Assembly: GCF_036429475.1 (NCBI RefSeq)
Contig: NZ_CP144125.1
Location: 1,364,001 to 1,428,000 of the forward strand
Direction of reading: 5' to 3'
Source of the DNA: Halalkalicoccus sp. CGA53
Lineage (GTDB): Archaea > Halobacteriota > Halobacteria > Halobacteriales > Halalkalicoccaceae
DNA: 64,000 bases
Below the pieces are notes generated by a model that was given only the letters and a program-made list of their open reading frames with translations, was not told the DNA's origin and did no database searches. The position numbers and the translations under genes are program-made. Below are positions 58,209 through 64,000 of this stretch, one piece after another. Positions within the stretch are counted from its first letter, which is position 1, and each line of letters opens with the position of its first letter.

Positions 58209-59342
58209 TCACCGACGCCACTGGGCCCGTCGCTTGTGTTCCTCCGCGACCCGTTCGATCGCGCGCTCGTCGAGGACGCCCTCCTCGGTGACGACCCCGA
58301 CGAACAGCTCCGGAGGCACCTCCTCGAAGATCTCCGCGAGGACCGTCAGGGCCGCACTCCCCTCGTAGAGCGCCGATCGGTTGCCTTCCTCCAGATCGAC
58401 CGGCCCCACCCGGACCTTGTCGGTCGCGGCGACCGCGTAGACCGGCACGTCGTACCGTTCCGCGACGACGGCCGCGGTGTGGGTGCCGACCTTGTTCACG
58501 ACCGTGCCGTCGGCGAGCACCGAATCGGCCCCGACGAGCACGGTGTCGGCGTCCCCGAGAACGCCCGCGACCCGCCCGTCGAAGGTGAGCGTCACGTCGA
58601 GGCCCTCGCTCGCGAGGCGTTCCGCGACGCCGACGCCCTCGTTCCCCGGTCGGGATTCGAGGACGACCGCGCTCTCCACGCTCGCCTTCCGGATCGCCTC
58701 GAACACCGTGCCCGACCGCGAGAGGGTGAGCACCCGGTCCCCGAGGAGCGCGGCGGCCTCGCGGGCGGCGCGTCGGTCCGCGTCCCACGCCCGATCGAGT
58801 TCCTCGGTCGCCGCACGGAGGAGCGCTCCCGACGTCTGTCCCTCGCTCGCGGCCGCCATCGCGCGGTCGATACGGTTCTCGACGACGGCCATCGTCGGTC
58901 GGGCGTCGAGCAGGCGCTCTGCGACCGAGACGAGGTCGCCCCACCCCTCGTCCCCCCCGTTTCCTCTCCCTGCGGCGACCGCCCGGTCGCGGAGCACCTC
59001 GAGCGCGCGAACCGAGACGTACGCCGCGCCGTGGCTCCGGTCGTCACGGACCGTCTCGACCGTGGGACCGACGACCTCGTAGACCGCCCATCCCTCCGGA
59101 TCGAGATCGGCCGGAGAGACCCACTCGCCGTCGGTTCTCGTGGTGCAGTCGAACAGACACGGCCGGCCACCCACGATCGGGTCGCCGACCCGGACGAGTT
59201 CGCAGGCGTCCGCGAGACCGAGCTCCGAGAGCGCGTCGCCGATCGCCGATTCGAGGTCCTCGCCGGTCGCCGTCGGGATCGAACCGTCGCGGAGGAGCAG
59301 CTCGCTCCGGTGACGGATCACGGGGTGGACGGTGTCGGCCAT
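58209..59342 (-). CDS. eIF2B-alpha-like protein with decayed N-terminal NUDIX region
   Basis: A 377-residue protein. The C-terminal 280 residues are an eIF2B-alpha/ribose-1,5-bisphosphate isomerase-like Rossmann domain, with 'TLSRSGTVFEAIRKASVESA', 'VLVGADSVLADGTVVNKVGT' and 'PVYAVAATDKVRVGPVDLEE'. The N-terminal 110 residues resemble the NUDIX domain fused to this protein in other haloarchaea ('HPVIRHRSELLLRDG', 'ADACELVRVGDP', 'PCLFDCTTR'), but the NUDIX box is shortened and its Glu residues are missing ('DALSELGLADA'). The isomerase part should work; the hydrolase part should not. Confidence 0.78.
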   Translation of the reverse strand: MADTVHPVIRHRSELLLRDGSIPTATGEDLESAIGDALSELGLADACELVRVGDPIVGGRPCLFDCTTRTDGEWVSPADLDPEGWAVYEVVGPTVETVRDDRSHGAAYVSVRALEVLRDRAVAAGRGNGGDEGWGDLVSVAERLLDARPTMAVVENRIDRAMAAASEGQTSGALLRAATEELDRAWDADRRAAREAAALLGDRVLTLSRSGTVFEAIRKASVESAVVLESRPGNEGVGVAERLASEGLDVTLTFDGRVAGVLGDADTVLVGADSVLADGTVVNKVGTHTAAVVAERYDVPVYAVAATDKVRVGPVDLEEGNRSALYEGSAALTVLAEIFEEVPPELFVGVVTEEGVLDERAIERVAEEHKRRAQWRR

Positions 59343-59400
59343 TGAGAGACGAACGCACGCGGTCGGCATGACTTTGAGGGGCCGTCACGAATCGCCGAGC

Positions 59401-59901
59401 ATGAAACGGGTGCTCCTCATGAGCGACACACACGTCCCCTCGCGGGCGGCCCGACTCCCGCCGTGGGTGGACGACCTGCTCCCCGAGGTCGACCACGTGA
59501 TCCACGCCGGGGACTTCGACTCGCCGGAGGCGTACGACCGGATCGACGAGCGAGCGACCGACCTCACCGCGGTCAGGGGTAACACCGACCCACCGTCGCT
59601 CGGCCTGCCCCGGGTCGCCACGCTCGACGTCGAGGAGGTCCGCTTCGTCGTCACCCACGGCGACGGGCCGACACACTCCTACCGGGATCGGGTCGCCGAG
59701 ACCGCCGCGGCGAACGCCGAGGGGACGACCGTCGGCGTCTCGGGGCACACCCACGCCATCCACGACGATCGCGTCGACGGGATCAGGCTCCTGAACCCGG
59801 GGAGCGCGAGCGGTGCCATGCCGGCGCGACGACAGAGCGTACTCCTCGTCGAGGTCGACGGTGAGTCGGTCACGGTGACGCGAAGGGAGCGCGAGCGATA
59901 G
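59401..59901 (+). CDS. YfcE/MJ0936-type metallophosphoesterase
   Basis: A 166-residue calcineurin-like phosphodiesterase. Metal ligands are in 'LLMSDTHVPS' (Asp, His), 'VIHAGDFDSPEAY' (Asp), 'AVRGNTDPP' (Asn), 'VVTHGDGPTHSY' (His) and 'GVSGHTHAIH' (His-x-His). It fits the archaeal YfcE family that cleaves phosphodiesters such as cyclic nucleotides or bis-pNPP. The ATG at 59401 starts the fold; the frame is open to 59332 but that overlaps the divergent gene. It has 43 bp before cofE. Confidence 0.9.
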   Translation: MKRVLLMSDTHVPSRAARLPPWVDDLLPEVDHVIHAGDFDSPEAYDRIDERATDLTAVRGNTDPPSLGLPRVATLDVEEVRFVVTHGDGPTHSYRDRVAETAAANAEGTTVGVSGHTHAIHDDRVDGIRLLNPGSASGAMPARRQSVLLVEVDGESVTVTRRERER

Positions 59902-59944
59902 CCGGTGTCGGCGGCCTTTTCACCCGCGCACGCCCAGGTCGGGT

Positions 59945-60718
59945 ATGCACCTCATCGCCGTTCCCGACCTGCCGGAGGTCCGCGAGGGCGACGACCTCGG
60001 GGCCCTGATCGGGGACCGGATCGACCTCGACCCGGACGACGTCCTCTGCGTCGCGAGCACGGTCGTCTCGAAGGCCGAGGGTCGGAGCGCCTCGCTCTCG
60101 GCGTTCCCGGCGGGACCGCGCGCCCGGGAGATCGCGGATCGCTTGTCCGGAATCCACGACGAGGAGAAGGACCCGCGGTTCGCACAGGCAGTGCTGGAAG
60201 AGAGCGTCGAACTGCTGATGGAGGCGCCGTTCCTGCTCACGGAGACGCGCTTCGGCCACGTCTGTGTGAACGCCGGGATCGACCGCTCGAACACCGGTGG
60301 GGCGGACCTGCTGTTGCTCCCGAGACGACCCACCGAGAGCGCGTCGCGGATCCGCGACGGTCTCGAGTACGGGAACCCGGTGATCGTCACGGACACCTGC
60401 GGCCGGCCCTTTCGCCACGGCCAGCGCGGGGTCGCCCTCGGCTGGACGGGGATGCCCGCGAGTCGGGACTGGCGCGGCGAGGCGGATCGAGAGGGGAGAG
60501 AGCTCGGGGTGACGGTCGAGAACGTGATCGACGAACTGGCGGCGGCGGCGAACCTCGTGACCGGTGAAGGGGCGGGCGGGACGCCGGCGGTCGTCGTCCG
60601 GGGCTTCGAGTTCGGCGATCTCGGGGGCAGCGACGAGCACTTTCGAGCCGTGGAGACCGACTTCGTCCGCCAGGCGCTGCGTGGCTGGTCCTACGACGAG
60701 GGGGGTGCGGAAGGGTGA
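59945..60718 (+). CDS. cofE: Coenzyme F420-0:L-glutamate ligase CofE
   Basis: A 257-residue enzyme that adds glutamates to F420-0 using GTP. Landmarks are 'VLCVASTVVSKAEGR' near the N-terminus, 'CVNAGIDRSNTGG' and 'PVIVTDTCGRPFRHGQRGVA' with 'LGWTGMPASRDWRG' in the centre, and 'AANLVTGEGAGGTPAVVVRG' near the end. All are family-typical. The stop overlaps the GTG of mer by four bases (GTGA at 60715-60718). TATA-like 'GGCCTTTTCACC' lies about 28 nt upstream. Confidence 0.94.
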   Translation: MHLIAVPDLPEVREGDDLGALIGDRIDLDPDDVLCVASTVVSKAEGRSASLSAFPAGPRAREIADRLSGIHDEEKDPRFAQAVLEESVELLMEAPFLLTETRFGHVCVNAGIDRSNTGGADLLLLPRRPTESASRIRDGLEYGNPVIVTDTCGRPFRHGQRGVALGWTGMPASRDWRGEADREGRELGVTVENVIDELAAAANLVTGEGAGGTPAVVVRGFEFGDLGGSDEHFRAVETDFVRQALRGWSYDEGGAEG

Positions 60719-61683
60719 TCGGGGTCGAGCTCACGCCCGAGCACCCGGTCGAGCGGATGGCCGAGTTGGGCACCGCGGCGGAGGCGGCCAGCTTCGAGGC
60801 CGCGCTCGCGAGCTGTCACTACAACAACCGCGACCCGTTCGTCGCGCTCTCCCGGATCGCCCGCGAGACGGAGACGATCCGACTGGGTCCGGGCGTCGCG
60901 AACCCCTACGAGGTCCATCCCGTCTCGCTCGCCTCGCGGGTCGCCACGCTCTCCGAGACGAGCGGCGGCCGCGCGGTCTTCGGGATCGGGCCCGGGGACC
61001 GTTCGACGCTCTCGTCGCTCGGCGTCGAGCAGGAGCGCCCGCTCCGGCGAGTGCTGGAGGCGTTCAACGTGGCTGCGGACCTCTTCTCCGGCGAACGGGT
61101 CGACCACGACGGGACGTTCTCCGCCGAGAGTGCGGCGCTCAACTTCGAGGTGGGCGATATCCCGATCTACGTCGGGGCGCAGGGTCCGCATATGCTCAGG
61201 ATGAGCGCGAAACACGCCGACGGCGTCCTCTACAACGGTGCCCATCCCGAGGACGTCGCCTGGGCGGCGGGACAGGTCGAACGGGGTCTAGAGGAGCGGC
61301 CCGACGAACGTGGGTCGTTCGACTTCACGGTCTTCGCGAGCACGAGCGTCGCAGCCGAGCGGGAGGCGGCGGTCGAGGCCGCCCGGCCGCCGGTGGCGTT
61401 CATCGCGAGCGGGGCCGCTCCCCCGGTGCTGGATCGCCACGGTATCGACGCCGAGCGCGCCGAGGAGATCGGCGAGCGCCTCTCGGCGGGGTCGTTCTCG
61501 GAGGCGTTCTCCCTCGTTACGGGACCGATGATCGAGGCGTTCTGCGTCGCCGGGACGCCGGCGGAGGTGGAGAGCCGGTTCGACGCGATTCTCGAGACGT
61601 CTGACGGGATCGTGGTGGGATCGCCACTGGGACCGGATCTGGAGGAGGCGATCTCGCTCACCGGTGACGCGCTCTCCCGATGA
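60715..61683 (+). CDS. mer: F420-dependent methylene-tetrahydropterin reductase-like (Mer, LLM family)
   Basis: A 322-residue flavin/F420 LLM-class barrel. 'IGVELTPEHPVERMAELGTA' opens the barrel; 'CHYNNRDPFVALSRIA', 'RLGPGVANPYEVHPVSLASR', 'GIGPGDRSTLSSLG' and 'VGAQGPHMLRMSAKHADGVL' match Mer, which reduces methylene- to methyl-tetrahydro(methano)pterin with F420H2. Haloarchaea make no methane, so it probably works on a folate in C1 metabolism. Start GTG 60715 overlaps the end of cofE, tying the enzyme to cofactor synthesis. Confidence 0.88.
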   Translation: MIGVELTPEHPVERMAELGTAAEAASFEAALASCHYNNRDPFVALSRIARETETIRLGPGVANPYEVHPVSLASRVATLSETSGGRAVFGIGPGDRSTLSSLGVEQERPLRRVLEAFNVAADLFSGERVDHDGTFSAESAALNFEVGDIPIYVGAQGPHMLRMSAKHADGVLYNGAHPEDVAWAAGQVERGLEERPDERGSFDFTVFASTSVAAEREAAVEAARPPVAFIASGAAPPVLDRHGIDAERAEEIGERLSAGSFSEAFSLVTGPMIEAFCVAGTPAEVESRFDAILETSDGIVVGSPLGPDLEEAISLTGDALSR

Positions 61684-61742
61684 AGGGGGTCGTCTCGCAC
61701 CCCCGCCACAGGGGGCGATCACTCCCCGGTCCCTCCGTCGGA

Positions 61743-61967
61743 TCACTCGCCGCGTTCCTGCGGCGGGGCGCGACCGACCTGTTCGGGGAGGAGGGCGCTC
61801 ACGACGCCGCCGGCGGCCAGACCGAAGAAGACGACGATCGCGCCAGCCAGGATGAGGTTCCCGACGAGCATCATCAGCACGTTGAAGACGGCGTTGACCG
61901 GGTCGCCCGTCGCGACCTCGAAGAAGTAACCCATCATCTCCACCGTGTCCGTGAAGGGGTTGACCAT
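61743..61967 (-). CDS. Small two-helix membrane protein
   Basis: A 74-residue protein from ATG 61967 (ATG 61976 is an alternative). It starts 'MVNPFTDTVEMMGYFFEVAT', then has helices 'AVFNVLMMLVGNLILAGAIV' and 'VVFFGLAAGGVVSALLPE' (overlapping into one long hydrophobic region) and a basic/acidic end 'GRAPPQERGE'. The N-terminal block looks conserved among haloarchaeal small membrane proteins. Convergent with mer; divergent from the DUF7573 gene. Confidence 0.65.
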   Translation of the reverse strand: MVNPFTDTVEMMGYFFEVATGDPVNAVFNVLMMLVGNLILAGAIVVFFGLAAGGVVSALLPEQVGRAPPQERGE

Positions 61968-62044
61968 ACTCGACATCTGGAACGGCCCCTACTTGTCCCT
62001 ACCGTCTTCGGCAGGCCTTTGTCCGCCGCCGGTCTCCGCCACGT

Positions 62045-62272
62045 ATGGAGGAGTCGACGCTCGACGCGTTCGCGGAGGCGTCGGGGGTCGAGGATTCCTC
62101 GTCGCGCGACGAGGAATCCTCGAACGGGACGGGGGACGAGGACCCGCCCTCGGTGCGCGTCACCTACCGGTTCTCGACGGAGCCTCGCGAGTGCGTCCGG
62201 TGTGGCGAGTCGGGGCGCGAACACTGGGCGGGCGACGGGGGGTTCGTCTGTCCAGCCTGCGTGGAGTGGTAG
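62045..62272 (+). CDS. DUF7573 zinc-ribbon protein
   Basis: A 75-residue haloarchaeal protein: a variable, acidic low-complexity head ('VEDSSSRDEESSNGTGDEDP') and a C-terminal zinc ribbon with C-x-x-C pairs 'CVRCGESG' and 'CPACVEW'. The order 'tyrosine-rich strand, CxxC, W, GGFVCPACVEW' fits DUF7573. The head is encoded partly by a perfect 36-bp palindrome. A role in nucleic-acid binding is possible but not shown. Confidence 0.75.
   Translation: MEESTLDAFAEASGVEDSSSRDEESSNGTGDEDPPSVRVTYRFSTEPRECVRCGESGREHWAGDGGFVCPACVEW
62088..62123. repeat. Perfect 36-bp palindrome inside the DUF7573 gene
   Basis: The 18-base arm TCGAGGATTCCTCGTCGC (62088-62105) is followed immediately by its exact reverse complement (62106-62123), with no spacer and no mismatch. 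The two arms encode the low-complexity stretch around 'EDSSSRDEES'. It could extrude as a cruciform or form a strong mRNA hairpin near the 5' end of the gene. Confidence 0.9.
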
Positions 62273-62324
62273 CGGGCCGCTCCGTGGATCCGTGATCGGC
62301 TCTCCGAGGCGGCGACGGGGAACG

Positions 62325-62345
62325 GTTACGAAACAGTAACGTTAC
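62325..62345 (+). promoter_or_regulatory. GTTAC/GTAAC repeat upstream of the MoxR gene
   Basis: GTTAC (62325-62329), GTAAC (62336-62340) and GTTAC (62341-62345) alternate; the last two form the palindrome GTAACGTTAC. The site is about 75 nt before the MoxR ATG and could bind a regulator or be part of its promoter. No convincing TATA box is seen next to it. Confidence 0.3.
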
Positions 62346-62420
62346 GGTTCTCCGGGCGCTACCACGGTACAACGTCCCGGGCCTCGTGGTGTGTGACCGG
62401 GTGACGTGGTGTATGCCCTC

Positions 62421-63413
62421 ATGACGGATTCGAACCCCTCACAGTCGTCGTCCGCGAGACGCTCGGAGGAGCCGCTGGTCGCACAGCGACCCGAGCCGCT
62501 CTCGTTCTCGGAGGCGAGCGCGCTCGCGGAGCGGGTCGTCGAGAACGTCGAACGCGTGATCGTCGGCCAGCGCGACGCGATCGAGGACGTGCTGATCGCG
62601 CTGCTCGGCCGTGGCCACGTCCTCATCGAGGACGTCCCCGGGGTAGGGAAGACGATGCTCGCCCGCTCGATCGCCCGGTCGATCGACTGCTCGTTCCGGC
62701 GGGTGCAGTTCACCCCCGACCTGCTGCCCTCGGACATCACCGGCGCGAACGTCTTCAACCAGCGGACCCGCGAGTTCGAGTTCAACGAGGGACCGGTGTT
62801 CGCGAACGTCGTCCTCGGCGACGAGATCAACCGCGCGCCGCCGAAGGCGCAGTCAGCTCTCCTCGAAGCGATGGAGGAGACGCAGGTGACCGTCGACGGC
62901 ACCACCCACCCCCTGCCCCGTCCGTTCACCGTCATCGCGACGCAGAACGCGGTCGAGCCGTCTCGCACCTACGAGCTCCCGATCGCCGAACTCGACCGGT
63001 TCATGAAGAAGATCCACCTCGGCTACCCCGAGGAGCGAGACGAGATCGAGGTGCTCGATCGGGTCGTCGGGGCACACCCGATCGAGACGCTCGAACCCGT
63101 CGCCGGGGTCGACGAGATCAGACGCGCCAGAGAGAGCGTCGCCGCGGTGACGGTGAAGGAGCCGGTGCGGGTCTACGCGACGCGACTGGCCTCCTACACG
63201 CGCGAACACGCGACGCTCGGGGTGAGCCCCCGGGGAACGCTCGCGCTGCTCCGCGCGGCACAGGGCCGTGCGCTGTTCTCGGGTCGCGAGTACGTCACCC
63301 CGGACGACGTCCAGTGGGAGGCGCCGACGGTGATGGGACATCGGATCGTCACCGACGAGACTGCCGAGGGATCGCTCGTCGACCGGGCGCTCGAGACGGT
63401 CCCGGTCCCATGA
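62421..63413 (+). CDS. MoxR family AAA+ ATPase
   Basis: A 330-residue AAA+ chaperone. After a Ser-rich head, Walker A is 'EDVPGVGKTMLARSIARS', the helix-2 insert region 'FTPDLLPSDITGANVF', Walker B 'VVLGDEINRAPPKAQSALLE', sensor 1 'FTVIATQNAVEPSRTY' and sensor 2 near 'VSPRGTLALLRAAQG'. MoxR proteins act with a DUF58 and von Willebrand factor partners to assemble or insert metal into proteins. The stop overlaps the start of the DUF58 gene (ATGA), which supports that pairing. ATG 62421 is chosen over an in-frame GTG 15 nt upstream. Confidence 0.92.
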   Translation: MTDSNPSQSSSARRSEEPLVAQRPEPLSFSEASALAERVVENVERVIVGQRDAIEDVLIALLGRGHVLIEDVPGVGKTMLARSIARSIDCSFRRVQFTPDLLPSDITGANVFNQRTREFEFNEGPVFANVVLGDEINRAPPKAQSALLEAMEETQVTVDGTTHPLPRPFTVIATQNAVEPSRTYELPIAELDRFMKKIHLGYPEERDEIEVLDRVVGAHPIETLEPVAGVDEIRRARESVAAVTVKEPVRVYATRLASYTREHATLGVSPRGTLALLRAAQGRALFSGREYVTPDDVQWEAPTVMGHRIVTDETAEGSLVDRALETVPVP

Positions 63414-64000
63414 AGGTCACGCGACGCGGCTGGACCGTCGCGCTCGTCGCCGTCGCCGGCTTCGCGATGGCGTCGCTGTTCGGCGCGCGCTCGCTGAACG
63501 CGCTGGTCGCCCCCGCGCTGATCGCGCTCGCGTTCGCCGCACTCTCGGTCTCCCGGATCGACCGGCCCGGCGTCGAGCGACCCTCGCCCGAACCGGGATT
63601 CCCCGGCGAGCGTCGCACGATCGAGACGACGATCGAGAGCGACTCGGCCGCGCTTGTCACCGTCGAGGAGGAGTTCGCCGAGGGGCTCTCGCCGAAACGG
63701 ACCCGCTTCGAGACGACGCTCGACGCCGGGGCGCTCGAGACCGAGGTCGAACTCCGTTCCCGGGGAGCGTACCGCCTCGGACCGCTCACGCTCACCGTCA
63801 CCGACCCGTTCGGCCTCGTCTCCCGGTCGTTCGGCTACACCACCGCGACGGAGGTAGTGATCTACCCGAGGATCCACGACCTGGAGGGCCCCGGCCGGTA
63901 CGACCTGAGCGTCTTCCCCGAGGCCGAACGGGCCGAGCGCCGCCAGGAGTTCGATCGCCTCCGGATGTACGAACGCGGCGACTCGCTGCGCGACGTCCAC
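63410..64000 (+). CDS. DUF58 domain protein, N-terminal part (3' truncated by window edge)
   Basis: The first 197 residues of a DUF58 protein. It starts 'MKVTRRGWTVALVAVAGFAM', with two membrane helices up to about residue 48, then a beta-rich region ('ELRSRGAYRLGPLTLTVTDP', 'FGLVSRSFGY') and the family block 'FDRLRMYERGDSLRDVH', where R-x-Y-x-x-G-D leads into a vWA-like domain that would continue outside. ATG 63410 overlaps the MoxR stop. The MoxR-DUF58 pair is a common operon in bacteria and haloarchaea. Confidence 0.88.
   Translation, partial: MKVTRRGWTVALVAVAGFAMASLFGARSLNALVAPALIALAFAALSVSRIDRPGVERPSPEPGFPGERRTIETTIESDSAALVTVEEEFAEGLSPKRTRFETTLDAGALETEVELRSRGAYRLGPLTLTVTDPFGLVSRSFGYTTATEVVIYPRIHDLEGPGRYDLSVFPEAERAERRQEFDRLRMYERGDSLRDVH

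Noticed and set aside
1-64000. tRNA, rRNA, insertion sequence, integrase or prophage genes
   Set aside because: I looked for TPsiC-like GGTTCGAATCC strings, transposase DDE or HUH motifs, integrase R-H-R-Y patterns and rRNA cores and saw none. A covariance-model search would be needed to rule out a tRNA with an intron.

Overview
The window comes from a halophilic archaeon (class Halobacteria); the sequence alone does not fix the genus. The DNA is GC-rich (roughly two thirds G+C by eye) and the proteins are strongly acidic. Markers are archaeal: RLI/ABCE1, Sec61-beta, a NOG1-type GTPase, archaemetzincin, bat-type HTH regulators, a HalOD1 protein, halocyanin, coenzyme F420 genes, and many TATA-like boxes 25 to 30 nt ahead of start codons, as expected for leaderless transcripts. 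I saw no rRNA, tRNA, CRISPR array, insertion sequence or prophage.

Layout. 1-5.6 kb: end of a FilR1-type regulator, two small coupled genes (DUF4242 first), a methyltransferase, an M24 peptidase joined to a UvrD-like helicase, and a small zinc protein. 5.6-15.5 kb: bat-type regulator, two paralogous M32 carboxypeptidases flanking an APC permease/universal stress protein pair, a pilin-like protein, a frameshifted membrane gene, a very acidic surface protein, an M20 peptidase and a membrane protein. 15.5-21.4 kb: PIN-ATPase-KH protein, HTH protein, EMC6-like protein plus RLI, DUF502, and two small membrane ORFs. 21.4-28.2 kb: PQQ sugar dehydrogenase opposite halocyanin, HPP protein, archaemetzincin, UPF0146, HAD hydrolase, F420-NADP reductase-like protein, HalOD1, a second bat-type regulator and thioredoxin. 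28.2-38.3 kb: Sec61-beta, pdxT, bifunctional nuclease, hisE, an LMW-phosphatase-like protein without its catalytic residues, ASCH protein, arginine deiminase, a coiled-coil repeat protein, phosphate permease, the remnant of a second arginine deiminase, FAD oxidase, DUF5518, NOG1-type GTPase, HTH and SIMPL proteins. 38.3-49.9 kb: antiporter-USP fusion, CBS remnant, DUF7344, TIGR00341 protein, MFS and AtoE-type transporters, HisD-family dehydrogenase, intact LMW phosphatase, SDR, EngB. 49.9-58 kb: serine hydrolase, thioesterase, two tandem YqjF-like proteins plus a 2-hydroxyacid dehydrogenase, and an operon encoding a RecA-fold protein without a Walker A motif, a DUF8156 protein and a divergent family-B DNA polymerase. 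58.2-64 kb: eIF2B-like protein with a decayed NUDIX region, phosphoesterase, cofE-mer, two small proteins, and a MoxR/DUF58 pair that runs off the end.

The best candidate for an unusual system is the RecA-like/DUF8156/PolB operon at 54.8-58.0 kb. By analogy with bacterial ImuA-ImuB-DnaE2 it could be an archaeal accessory or mutagenic polymerase module. Also notable are paired active and dead LMW-phosphatase paralogues, a decayed arginine deiminase copy recognisable only by its last codons, a HisD relative that looks like the sulfopropanediol dehydrogenase branch, and a perfect 36-bp palindrome inside a coding sequence.
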